Origin: Nocardioides glacieisoli
GTDB lineage: Bacteria > Actinomycetota > Actinomycetes > Propionibacteriales > Nocardioidaceae
Length of the DNA: 64,000 bases
Direction of reading: 5' to 3'
Assembly: GCF_004137245.1 (NCBI RefSeq)
Contig: NZ_SDWS01000005.1
Location: forward strand, 186,001 to 250,000
A program made the translations under genes and the position numbers. This document shows positions 23,806-31,875 of the stretch, one piece after another. The notes beneath the pieces are model-generated. The model ran no database searches. It was not told the origin of the DNA and saw nothing but the letters and a program-made list of their open reading frames with translations. The first letter of the stretch is position 1. The number at the start of each line of letters is the position of its first letter.

Positions 23806-25410
23806 TCAGCGCGTACGACGTCGGGGCAGCGCGCGCAGCCGGTGCTGCCACAGCGCGGCGCGGGCCGCATTGGCACCCGCGGCGCCGTGGACTCCGCCAC
23901 CGGGATGGGCCGACGCCGAGCCGAGGAAGAGTCCCGGCACGCCGGTCGCGGCGCGTCCACGCATCGCCGGCACCGGACGGAAGACCAGTTCCTGGTGGAG
24001 CTGTGACGTGCCGCCGTTGACGGCGCCGCCGACCAGGTTGGCGTTGCGTGCCTCGAGCTCGTGGGGCCCGAGCACCCGACGGGCGCCGACCAGCGAGCCG
24101 AAGCCCGGTGCCCGCGCCTCGATCCGCGCCTGCATGCGGTCGGCGAAGCGCTCGAGGTCGTCATGGTCCCAGCGGCCGGTGACCTCGTCGCCGGCGTCTC
24201 CGCGGGTCGCCGACGGCTGGGGGACGTGCGTGTAGGCCCAGAAGGACTCGGTGCCGCTCGGCGACCGGGTCGAGTCGCTCGTCGTCATCTGCCCGGTCAG
24301 GAGGAACGGCCGGTCGGGCACGACCCCCGACGCCACCTGCGCCAGGGTCTGCGTCATCTCCTCGACCGAGTCCGCGATGTGCACGGTGCCGGGCGCAGCG
24401 CCCGGGTTCCCGGCCCACGGGACCGGACCGGTCAGCGCCCAGTCGACCTTGACGGTGCCGGGGTCGAGCTCGAAGTCGCGCATCCCGCGCACCACGCGTG
24501 CCGGCAGGTCCTCCTCGCCGACGAGCTCGCCGAAGAGGCGCGGCGCGGCGACGTCGGCGACGACCACGCGGGCGTCGTACGACTCGCCGTCTCGGGTGAC
24601 GACTCCGGTGACAGCTCCGTCGCGCACGACGACGCGGGTGACGGGCGCGTCGGTCTCGATCCGCCCGCCCAGACGCGTGAACCTCGTGACCAGCGCGTCG
24701 GTGAGCGCCTGGGCGCCCCCGCGCGGGACCGGGAACCCGACGGTCTGGCCGAGCATCGACATCAGCACGCCGAACACGCCCGACCCCGGTGAGTCGAGCG
24801 GGAAGTCCGCGTGCCCGGCGTTGCCGGCGAGCAGGAGCGCTCCGGCCGGCCCACCGAAGAGCTCGCGGCCGAGCGAGGAGACGGGCGTGGCCAGGCGTCG
24901 GACCGTGTCGAGGCCGCCCGCACGGGCGAGTCCCGGCAGCAGCCGCGCTCCGGCGCGCACCGGCGGGAAGGGTGAGGTGAGTGCGTCGACCATCGGCTCC
25001 CCGATGCGGTCCCAGGTGCGGCACAGGTCGAGCCACGCGTCGCCGTCGCCGGCGTGGAGGGCGTCGAGCCCGGCGGCGGTCAGGTCGCGGTCTCGGTGCA
25101 GCACCGCCCACTGGCCGTCGCCGAACGGGTGCCCGAGCACGGCCGGGGCGTGCTCCCAGGCGAGACCGTGGTCCTCGAGCCGCAGCGAGGTCATCGCGCG
25201 CGACGCGACGGCGAGCGGGTAGAACGCGCTGAAGGTGTCGTGCACGAAGTCGGGGTGCAGCTCGCGGTCGCTGCGGACCGCGCCGCCCGGGGTCGACTGC
25301 GCCTCCAGGACCACCACGTCCCAGCCGGCGTCGGCCAGCATGTTGGCCGCGACCAGTCCGTTGGGTCCGGCGCCGATGACGATGGCGTCGTGGCGGCGAC
25401 CCGCGGTCAC
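23806..25410 (-). CDS. FAD-dependent oxidoreductase, phytoene desaturase-like
   Basis: A 534-residue FAD enzyme of the CrtI/PYROXD2-like group. The dinucleotide fold is AIVIGAGPNGLVAANMLADAGWDVVVLEA at the N-terminus, with GGAVRS following, and the C-terminal FAD motif is GLFLGSASAHPGGGVHGAAG. No membrane segments. No carotenoid genes are nearby, so carotene desaturation is not supported; PYROXD2-type oxidoreductases of unknown substrate are the closer comparison. GTG 25410 overlaps the stop of the upstream SRPBCC gene by 4 nt, indicating a two-gene operon. Confidence 0.82.
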   Translation of the reverse strand: MTAGRRHDAIVIGAGPNGLVAANMLADAGWDVVVLEAQSTPGGAVRSDRELHPDFVHDTFSAFYPLAVASRAMTSLRLEDHGLAWEHAPAVLGHPFGDGQWAVLHRDRDLTAAGLDALHAGDGDAWLDLCRTWDRIGEPMVDALTSPFPPVRAGARLLPGLARAGGLDTVRRLATPVSSLGRELFGGPAGALLLAGNAGHADFPLDSPGSGVFGVLMSMLGQTVGFPVPRGGAQALTDALVTRFTRLGGRIETDAPVTRVVVRDGAVTGVVTRDGESYDARVVVADVAAPRLFGELVGEEDLPARVVRGMRDFELDPGTVKVDWALTGPVPWAGNPGAAPGTVHIADSVEEMTQTLAQVASGVVPDRPFLLTGQMTTSDSTRSPSGTESFWAYTHVPQPSATRGDAGDEVTGRWDHDDLERFADRMQARIEARAPGFGSLVGARRVLGPHELEARNANLVGGAVNGGTSQLHQELVFRPVPAMRGRAATGVPGLFLGSASAHPGGGVHGAAGANAARAALWQHRLRALPRRRTR

Positions 25411-25844
25411 CGGGTGCGACCCTCCACCAGCAACGCGAGGCGGCGCAGCGCCTCGATGTTGCGCAGGTGCAGCTGCGGGTCCTGGATCGCCTTCGGGATG
25501 AGTGCGCCGGGGCCGGCGGTGGCCTGCTCGACGATCGTCATCACCGTGTCGGTGCCCCGCGGCTCCACGGTGATCTCGACGTGCGCCTGGCCGGCCGGCC
25601 AGCCCCGGGCGAGCAGCAGCAGTCGCCTGTTCTCCTCGACCTCGAGCACCTCGGTCGTGTCGTCGATCAGGAGCGGCCACGTGCCGACGCTGTGGTGCAG
25701 CCTCGAGCCGACGGCGGGCCAGCCCTCGTCGACGCCGCGCATCCGAGCGGCACCCACCACCCAGAGGGCGTAGAGCCAGCCGTCGGCCAGCACCGACCAC
25801 ACCTGCTCCGGTGTGGCGGAGACGGGGCGGCTCGTCGTGCTCAT
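25407..25844 (-). CDS. SRPBCC family protein
   Basis: A 145-residue lipid/ketide-binding-fold protein (TTSRPVSATPEQVWSVLADGWLYALWVVGA ... GSRLHHSVGTWPLLIDDTTEVLE). It is translationally coupled to the FAD oxidoreductase downstream, so it may bind or deliver that enzyme's hydrophobic substrate, which is an inference from context. ATG 25844 is the only reasonable start. Confidence 0.8.
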   Translation of the reverse strand: MSTTSRPVSATPEQVWSVLADGWLYALWVVGAARMRGVDEGWPAVGSRLHHSVGTWPLLIDDTTEVLEVEENRRLLLLARGWPAGQAHVEITVEPRGTDTVMTIVEQATAGPGALIPKAIQDPQLHLRNIEALRRLALLVEGRTR

Positions 25845-25924
25845 GCGGTGTCCCGGTTCATGCGTACGACGTACCCGCAGCGGGGCGGAGCCATGCTCCC
25901 TACGACCAGGAAGAGCTGTGGGCG

Positions 25925-26632
25925 TCAGGTGGGAAGGGCACCGTGGGACAGCACGTGCTCGGCGACCTCGCCGATCTTGGTGCGCCGGCTGCGCGCGGCG
26001 GTGCGCAGCGCGTTGAAGGCGGCGACCGGGTCGAGGTCGCCCTTGGCCATCAGGTAGCCGACGGCGCGCTCGATCACGACGCGGTAGTCGAGGGCGTACT
26101 GCAGCTGGCGGGCGAGCTCGCCCGCTGTGTGGGCCTGCACGGCGGCGGTCATGGTGGTCGCGATGACCTCGGCGAAGCGGGCGAGCGCTGCGACCTCGCT
26201 CTCGTCCCACTCGTGCGCGTGCTCGCGGTAGACGTCGAGCGTCCCCACCGTCACGCCGCCGACACGCACCGGCGTGCCCAGCACTGCGCGCACGGGTTGC
26301 CGGGCCATGGCGCTGGCGAGGACGGGCCACCGGTCGGCCTCAGCCGTGACGTCGGCGGACGTGACCACCGCGCCGCTGACGAAGGCCTCCGTGCACGGGC
26401 CCTGCCCCGCCTCCGCCTCGGTCTGCTCGAGCAGGCGGCCGGGACCGTCCGTGGCCGCGACGTAACCGAGCACGTTCTGCTCGTCAGCGGAGAGGATGCC
26501 GGCGCCGTCGACACCGAAGAGGTCGACGCAGGCGTCCAGCACCTGCTCGAGCGCGGCCACGATCCCGTCGGCCTGCCCCGACGTGGCCAGCGTGCGCAAG
26601 CTCTCGGCGAGAGCGGCACCGTCGATGTTCAT
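25925..26632 (-). CDS. GAF and ANTAR domain regulator
   Basis: A 235-residue protein with GAF at about residues 20-155 (DLFGVDGAGILSADEQNVLGYVAATD ... GQGPCTEAFVSGAVV) and ANTAR at about 170-228 (LQYALDYRVVIERAVGYLMAKGDLDPVAAFNALRTAARSRRTKI). It should act as a ligand-controlled RNA-binding antiterminator. Its TAGCAT -10 lies 7 nt before the ATG, so it may be transcribed without a leader even though another ANTAR gene lies just upstream on the same strand. Confidence 0.86.
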   Translation of the reverse strand: MNIDGAALAESLRTLATSGQADGIVAALEQVLDACVDLFGVDGAGILSADEQNVLGYVAATDGPGRLLEQTEAEAGQGPCTEAFVSGAVVTSADVTAEADRWPVLASAMARQPVRAVLGTPVRVGGVTVGTLDVYREHAHEWDESEVAALARFAEVIATTMTAAVQAHTAGELARQLQYALDYRVVIERAVGYLMAKGDLDPVAAFNALRTAARSRRTKIGEVAEHVLSHGALPT

Positions 26633-26639
26633 GTTCGCG

Positions 26640-26645
26640 ATGCTA
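26640..26645 (-). promoter_or_regulatory. -10 element of a leaderless promoter for the GAF-ANTAR gene
   Basis: The minus strand reads TAGCAT, then CGCGAAC, then ATG at 26632. The TAG of the hexamer is also the stop codon of the upstream ANTAR-only gene. Confidence 0.5.
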
Positions 26646-26972
26646 CGCGGACGGCCCCCTGCTCCAGCCGGGCGCCGGGAGCTGGCGCTCGAAGGTCTGC
26701 AGGACGTCGTGGTCCTCGGGCGTGGCTGTCCCGTCGTGGAGGGCGACGAGCACGCGGGCCACCGTGCGGACCTTGGTGTTGCTGTCCTGCGAGACGCGGA
26801 GCAGGGTGCGCCACGCCTGCTCGGTGCTGCAGCCGTAGGTCGCCGACAGCAGCCCGATCGCCATGCCGATCGCGCGCTGCGAGCGCACGGCCTCGTGGAG
26901 GTGGGCGATCTCGTCACGGAACTCGTCGCCCGGCTGTACGGCCTCGCCGGAGGAGGGAGGGGTCACAGACAT
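26643..26972 (-). CDS. ANTAR domain-only protein
   Basis: A 109-residue protein that is little more than an ANTAR domain with a coiled-coil start (DEFRDEIAHLHEAVRSQRAIGMAIGLLSATYGCSTEQAWRTLLRVSQDSNTKVRTVARVLV). It lacks any sensor, so it may dimerise with a partner such as the GAF-ANTAR protein encoded directly downstream. AAAGGTG precedes the ATG. The divergent AraC gene starts about 180 nt away. Confidence 0.83.
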   Translation of the reverse strand: MSVTPPSSGEAVQPGDEFRDEIAHLHEAVRSQRAIGMAIGLLSATYGCSTEQAWRTLLRVSQDSNTKVRTVARVLVALHDGTATPEDHDVLQTFERQLPAPGWSRGPSA

Positions 26973-27151
26973 CGGTCACCTTTCAATGACGTCAGTCCGC
27001 GGACACAGGGCGGAGGTCGGTGGAAGCAGATCGAGTCTACAAGGCGGCGCCGACATCCCGGCCGGAGGTGCGCGCCCGGGTGCGGACCCAATATGATCGG
27101 TGCCGACTCCAGCCACCGGGTCGCCGTCTCTTCTCCTCCGTCAGGAGCGTC

Positions 27152-28132
27152 GTGCCACAGTCGCGGTCCCGCCGTGGTTCTCCGGACTCTTTCGGTTTCG
27201 AGGGCTCCGGCGACGAGGCGCGTGCCTGGCTGGACACGGTCTACGGCACCGAGCTGCGGGTGTCGAGCGGGCTCGGTGTGGTGAAGCACGACCGGATCGA
27301 CCACGGCGACGTCGTCTTCGACCACGTCCGGATCGACGCGAGCTACTCCTTCGACTCCGACCCGATGCCGATGCTGGTGGTCGTCGACGTCCTGAGCGGC
27401 ATGTACGAGTTCGCGCATGACGGGGTCACCGATCGCATCACCGATGGGGGGTCGGCCCTCGTGGCGGGGTGGGACATGCCGTTCTCCGGCTCGGCCGACC
27501 ACCCCGTGCAGCGCACCACGTCGCTGTCGTGGGACGTCATGCTCGCCGCGGTGGAGGACGCCGATCCGCAGCACCCGCGTCGGCACATCATCTTCACCTC
27601 CTACGTCCCCCGCTCACCCGCCGCCGGCGCACGGTGGCGGGCGACCGTCGACCAGGTGGGCGCCATGCTGCCCGGAGACGCGACCCCGGCACAGGAGCAC
27701 GCCGCCGCCCGCCTCCTGGGCCACACCCTGCTCCACACGTTCGCCAACAACGTCGTCGTACGCCCCTCCCTCCCCGGCGAGCACGCCGACGACGTCGACG
27801 ACTCGCCGTCCACGGTCCAGCGCGCATCCCGGATCATCGAGGACCACGCGTCGGAGGACCTCACCCTCGGTGAGCTCGCCCGTGAGTGCAACGTGACCCC
27901 GAGGGCCCTGCAGTACGCCTTCCGCACGCACCTCGGCTGCACCCCGCAGGACTACCTGCGGCGCGTGCGGCTCGACCTGGCCCGTCAGGCACTGCGCGAC
28001 GGCTCGGCCGAGACCGTGACCGACGCGGCCATCCGCAACGGATTCTTCAACCCCGGCCGCTTCGCGGCCTACTACCGCGACCAGTACGACGAGAACCCCG
28101 GAGACACGCTGTCGCGCACCACCACCCCCTAA
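27152..28132 (+). CDS. AraC family transcriptional regulator
   Basis: A 326-residue regulator. The N-terminal two thirds resemble the AraC ligand-binding region of NitR/FeaR/ActR type (RIDASYSFDSDPMPMLVVVDVLSG). The C-terminal about 105 residues contain the two HTH motifs (EDLTLGELARECNVTPRALQYAF and DAAIRNGFFNPGRFAAYYRDQYDENP). GTG 27152 is chosen because GGAG precedes it at a spacing of 4; the open frame extends upstream to 27020 without a ribosome binding site. Its target is unknown. It ends with a terminator that overlaps its stop codon. Confidence 0.87.
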   Translation: MPQSRSRRGSPDSFGFEGSGDEARAWLDTVYGTELRVSSGLGVVKHDRIDHGDVVFDHVRIDASYSFDSDPMPMLVVVDVLSGMYEFAHDGVTDRITDGGSALVAGWDMPFSGSADHPVQRTTSLSWDVMLAAVEDADPQHPRRHIIFTSYVPRSPAAGARWRATVDQVGAMLPGDATPAQEHAAARLLGHTLLHTFANNVVVRPSLPGEHADDVDDSPSTVQRASRIIEDHASEDLTLGELARECNVTPRALQYAFRTHLGCTPQDYLRRVRLDLARQALRDGSAETVTDAAIRNGFFNPGRFAAYYRDQYDENPGDTLSRTTTP

Positions 28133-28141
28133 GGGTGGTGG
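28119..28141 (+). terminator. Terminator hairpin with the AraC stop codon in its loop
   Basis: CCACCACCC (28119-28127) and GGGTGGTGG (28133-28141) form a perfect 9-bp stem. The 5-nt loop CCTAA includes the stop codon TAA. CCCCTTCGCTTT follows. Confidence 0.75.
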
Positions 28142-28247
28142 CCCCTTCGCTTTCCGGCTGGCGTGCTGGTCTGGACCATGTGAACCTGAAGGAGTCGTTT
28201 GCTGGAGACCACGGTGGACGCACCTACTGCATGTTAGGAGCGAATCC

Positions 28248-29084
28248 GTGGTCACCACTGCGATCCTCCCCGAGCACAGCTCTCTCTCCGTCCTGTCCGT
28301 CAGCAGCCGCCCGGCCGACGGCAGGGAACGCGCTCGTCGCACCGACGGCATCGTCGCCGACCTGCGCCTGGTGGAGTCCGAGACCGTCGGCTCCCAGCAC
28401 CTCATCACCGACCTCATCGAGACCAACGCGGGCGTCGCCCGCTCGATGGCCGGTCGCTACCGCAACCGAGGCATCGACCTCGACGACCTCGAGCAGGTCG
28501 CGCTGCTCGGTCTGACCAAGGCCGCCCAGCGCTTCGACCCCCGCGCCGGCCACGACTTCCTGTCGTACGCCGTCCCGACCATCCGCGGCGAGCTGCGCCG
28601 GCACTTCCGTGACGCGGGGTGGATGGTCCGGCCGCCACGACGCGTGCAGGACCTCCAGTCCCGCATCTCGCGGGCCCAGGAGGACCTGGAGAGCTCGCTC
28701 GGTCGCTCGCCGCGCCCGAGCGAGGTCGCCACACACCTCGGCGTCGCGATCGACGAGGTCGTCGAGGCGCTCACCGCGGACGGGTGCTTCACGCCGACGT
28801 CCCTCGACGGACCGGTCGGTGACGGGTCGTCGTCGCTCGGCGACCTGCTCGGCTTCGAGGACCGTTCGGTCGTCGCTGCCGAGGCGCGCATCGTCCTCGA
28901 GCCCCTCGTGGCGACGCTCCAGGACCGCGACCAGCGCATCCTGCGGATGCGGTTCGTCGAGGAAGCCACCCAGCAGGAGATCGCCGAGGCGGTCGGGCTG
29001 ACGCAGGCGCAGGTCTCGCGCGTCCTCACGCGCATCCTGGCCTCGCTCCGGGCGGACCTCACGGGCCACAACCCGGCCGCCTGA
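28248..29084 (+). CDS. RNA polymerase sigma factor, SigB/SigF/SigG type
   Basis: A 278-residue group 3 sigma factor. Region 2 is NAGVARSMAGRYRNRGIDLDDLEQVALLGLTKAAQRFDPRAGHDFLSYAVPTIRGELRRHFRD, region 3 starts LGRSPRPSEVATHLGVAIDEV, and region 4 is DQRILRMRFVEEATQQEIAEAVGLTQAQVSRVLTRIL. Such factors control general stress or development and are normally held by anti-sigma kinases; none is adjacent. GTG 28248 follows AGGAG at a spacing of about 8. I searched the 115-nt upstream gap for a GTTT-N15-GGGTAT self-promoter and found none convincing. Confidence 0.9.
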   Translation: MVTTAILPEHSSLSVLSVSSRPADGRERARRTDGIVADLRLVESETVGSQHLITDLIETNAGVARSMAGRYRNRGIDLDDLEQVALLGLTKAAQRFDPRAGHDFLSYAVPTIRGELRRHFRDAGWMVRPPRRVQDLQSRISRAQEDLESSLGRSPRPSEVATHLGVAIDEVVEALTADGCFTPTSLDGPVGDGSSSLGDLLGFEDRSVVAAEARIVLEPLVATLQDRDQRILRMRFVEEATQQEIAEAVGLTQAQVSRVLTRILASLRADLTGHNPAA

Positions 29085-29098
29085 CTGCCGCCTGACCG

Positions 29099-30505
29099 TC
29101 AGCTGTCGAAGCCGAGGCCGGCCGCGTCGAGGGCACGCAGGAACACGTTGCGTCGCCCCCGACGGTGGTCGGCCCGGTCGAGCGACCAGCGCGTCAGGTT
29201 GATCCCGACCGACGCCAGCGGCTCGGGCGGGAAGGGCAGCGGCCGTTCGCGCACCATCCGCAGGTCCGTCCGCTCGGTGGTGGCGCCCGACAGCAGGTCG
29301 AGCAGCACCTCGGCCGCAAAGCGCGTCGCGCCCACGCCCAGCCCGGTGAAGCCGGCGGCATGGGCGACCCGGTCGTCGTGGCTGAGCCCGTAGAACGCGG
29401 TGAACTGCGTGCAGGTGTCGATCGCGCCCGCCCAGCGGTGCGTGAAGCGGACGTCCTCGAGCTGCGGGAACGTCGCGAGGAAGTGTGACGCCAGGCGGGA
29501 GTAGCTGGCTGGTCGGTCCTCGTGCCGCGCGGCCACCCGACCGCCCGCGGGGTAGACCGCGTCGTACCCGCCCCAGAGGATGCGGTTGTCCGCGCTCAGC
29601 CGGGAGTAGTGGAACTGGTTGGCCACGTCGCCGAGCCCCTGCCGACCGGCCCAGCCGATCGACGCGAGCTGGTCGGAGGTGAGCGGCTCGGTCATCAGCA
29701 CGTAGTCGTAGACCGGCACCGTCATCAGCCGGTTGCGGCGCAGCAGCGACGGGAAGACGTTGGTGGCGAGGACGACGTGGTCGGACGTGACCACCGCGCG
29801 GTCGGTGTGCACCTCGACGCCGGCTGTCGTACGACGCAGTGCGGTCGCGGCCGAGTGCTCGTGGACCTCGACCCCGAGGTCGGCGGCGACGCGGGCGAGC
29901 TCCAGCGCCAGCTTCGCTGGGTGGACGAGGGCGGTGTCGTCGGGCTCCATCGCTCCGGCGAGGAAGAGCGGGCTGTCGATCTCGGCGCGCACCTGCGCGG
30001 CGTCCAGGAAGTGGGGCTCGTCCCGCAACCACCCGACCTGGTGCTCCTCGACAGCGACCGAGAGGGTGCCGGTGCGCTCCCACTCGCAGTCGATCCCGAG
30101 GTCGCGGACGTCGGCCTCGAAGCCGGCGAGGTTCTCGTGGCCGAGGCGGGCGAGGACGTCGTACTCATCAGGCCAGCGGTTGCGACCGTTGTCCTCCCCG
30201 TGGGTGAGCGAGGCCTCGCAGAAGCCGCCGTTGCGCCCCGATGCTGCCCAGCCGATCGTGTGCGCCTCGAGCAGCACCACGCGTCGCCCGGGGTCACGTC
30301 GCTTGGCGTGGACGGCGGCCCAGAGGCCGAGGTAGCCCCCGCCGACGATCGTCAGGTCGGCGCGCGTCGACGCGGTGAGCTCGGGGTACGACGTCGCGGC
30401 GACGTCGTCGAGCCAGAAGACCGACTGCTCACTGCCGGCGAGCGCCCGCTCCACGACGCGGGGGTGGGGAGCGTGGCGCTCGTAGGCCGTGCGGTGGGCC
30501 GCCAT
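29099..30505 (-). CDS. FAD-dependent amine oxidase (DAO family, PuuB/OrdL-like)
   Basis: A 468-residue DAO-type flavoenzyme. The FAD fold is DLTIVGGGYLGLWAAVHAKRRDPGRRVVLLEA (about residues 50-82), followed by WAASGRNGGFCEASLTHG as in gamma-glutamylputrescine oxidases, and the C-terminal FAD loop is HAAGFTGLGVGATRFA. It likely oxidises a primary or secondary amine to an aldehyde and H2O2. It is the last gene of a minus-strand operon: MmsA-like, class III aminotransferase, then this enzyme after 17 nt. The context points to polyamine or omega-amino acid catabolism. Confidence 0.84.
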   Translation of the reverse strand: MAAHRTAYERHAPHPRVVERALAGSEQSVFWLDDVAATSYPELTASTRADLTIVGGGYLGLWAAVHAKRRDPGRRVVLLEAHTIGWAASGRNGGFCEASLTHGEDNGRNRWPDEYDVLARLGHENLAGFEADVRDLGIDCEWERTGTLSVAVEEHQVGWLRDEPHFLDAAQVRAEIDSPLFLAGAMEPDDTALVHPAKLALELARVAADLGVEVHEHSAATALRRTTAGVEVHTDRAVVTSDHVVLATNVFPSLLRRNRLMTVPVYDYVLMTEPLTSDQLASIGWAGRQGLGDVANQFHYSRLSADNRILWGGYDAVYPAGGRVAARHEDRPASYSRLASHFLATFPQLEDVRFTHRWAGAIDTCTQFTAFYGLSHDDRVAHAAGFTGLGVGATRFAAEVLLDLLSGATTERTDLRMVRERPLPFPPEPLASVGINLTRWSLDRADHRRGRRNVFLRALDAAGLGFDS

Positions 30506-30522
30506 CTGGTCAGGGCCGGCGA

Positions 30523-31875
30523 TCAGGCGGTCGCGTCGAGGGCGGCGTCCAGGATCGCGAGTCCTTCGCGGGCCTCGTCGTCGGTCGTGGTGAGCGGCGG
30601 GACGACGTGGATGCGGTTGTAGTTGACGAAGGGCAGCATGCCTCGCTCCTGGCAGCCCTTGACGATGGCTCCCATCTCCGGGCTGGACCCGCCGTAGGGC
30701 GCGAGCGGCTCGCGGGTGGTGCGGTCGCTGACCAGCTCGATCGCCCAGAAGGCGCCGGTGCCGCGGACCTCGCCGATCCGCTCGTGCTTCTCCGCGAGCG
30801 CCCGCAGGCCCGGCCCGAGCACGTCCTCGCCGAGGCGCTCGGCGCGACCGACGACGTCCTCGTCCTCCATCGTGCAGATGGTGGCGACCGCCGCCGCGCA
30901 TGCAAGCGGGTGGCCGGAGTAGGTGAGGCCGCCGGGGTAGGTGCGGTGGGCGAAGGTGGAGTAGATCTCGTCACTGATGGCGACGCCGCCGAGCGGGACG
31001 TAGCCGGAGTTGACGCCCTTGGCGAAGGTGATCAGGTCGGGCGTGATGGCTCCGTGCTCGACCGCGAACCAGCGACCGGCCCGGCCGAAGCCCGACATCA
31101 CCTCGTCGGCGATCAGCACGATGCCGTGGCGGTCGCAGATCTCGCGGACGCCGGCGAGGTAGCCCGGCGGCGGGACCATGATCCCGGCGGTGCCCGGGAT
31201 CGCCTCGAGGACGATTGCGGCGACGGTGGCCGGCCCCTCGAGGGCGACGACCTGCTCGAGGTGCTCGAGCGCGCGCTGGCACTCCTCGGCCTCGGTGGTC
31301 GCGTGGAAGGCGCTGCGGTAGAGGAACGGGCCGAAGAAGTGGACCGTCCCGGTCGAGCCGTGGTCGCTCGCCCAGCGACGCGGGTCGCCGGTCATGTTGA
31401 CCGCGAGGTGCGTGCCGCCGTGATAGCTGCGGTAGGTCGTCAGCACCTTGTGGCGCCCGGTGTGCAGCCGCGCCATGCGTACGGCGTGCTCGTTGGCGTC
31501 CGCGCCGCCGTTGGTGAAGAAGACGTGGTCGAGGTCGCCGGGGGTGTGGCTCGCGATCAGCCGGGCGGCCTCGGAGCGGGCGCCGTTGGCGACGGCCGGC
31601 GCGATCGTGCACAGGTGCGCGGCCTGCTCCTGGATCGCGGCCACGATGCGGGGGTGCTGGTGGCCGAGGTTGGTGAAGACCAGCTGCGAGCTGAAGTCGA
31701 GGTAGCGCGTGCCGTTCGCGTCCCAGACGTGGCTGCCCTCGGCGCGGGTGACGACCATCGGCGTGATCTCGGCCTGGGCGGACCAGGAGTGGAAGACGTG
31801 CGCGCGGTCGAGCTCGTAGGCCCGCGCGGCGTCGTACGTGCCGGACAGGTCGCTCTTGTTCATCAGCTCAGTCAT
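30523..31875 (-). CDS. Class III (omega) aminotransferase
   Basis: A 450-residue PLP aminotransferase of the omega-amino acid/GABA/beta-alanine type. It has FFTNGGADANEHAVRMAR, the SYHGGT motif, IADEVMSGFGRAGRW and the PLP lysine in ITFAKGVNSGYVPLGGV. The probable donors are putrescine, beta-alanine, GABA or taurine, with pyruvate or 2-oxoglutarate as acceptor. The ATG overlaps the end of the upstream mmsA-like gene by 8 nt. An internal ATG at 31863 is possible. Confidence 0.88.
   Translation of the reverse strand: MTELMNKSDLSGTYDAARAYELDRAHVFHSWSAQAEITPMVVTRAEGSHVWDANGTRYLDFSSQLVFTNLGHQHPRIVAAIQEQAAHLCTIAPAVANGARSEAARLIASHTPGDLDHVFFTNGGADANEHAVRMARLHTGRHKVLTTYRSYHGGTHLAVNMTGDPRRWASDHGSTGTVHFFGPFLYRSAFHATTEAEECQRALEHLEQVVALEGPATVAAIVLEAIPGTAGIMVPPPGYLAGVREICDRHGIVLIADEVMSGFGRAGRWFAVEHGAITPDLITFAKGVNSGYVPLGGVAISDEIYSTFAHRTYPGGLTYSGHPLACAAAVATICTMEDEDVVGRAERLGEDVLGPGLRALAEKHERIGEVRGTGAFWAIELVSDRTTREPLAPYGGSSPEMGAIVKGCQERGMLPFVNYNRIHVVPPLTTTDDEAREGLAILDAALDATA

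Noticed and set aside
23806..25410. Carotenoid biosynthesis gene (phytoene desaturase)
   Set aside because: No crtB, crtE or other carotenoid genes surround it. A PYROXD2-like oxidoreductase coupled to an SRPBCC protein is more consistent.
28133..28247. SigB/SigF-type self-promoter before the sigma gene
   Set aside because: A GTTT occurs at 28197, but no GGGTA-like partner is found at 14-17 nt spacing.
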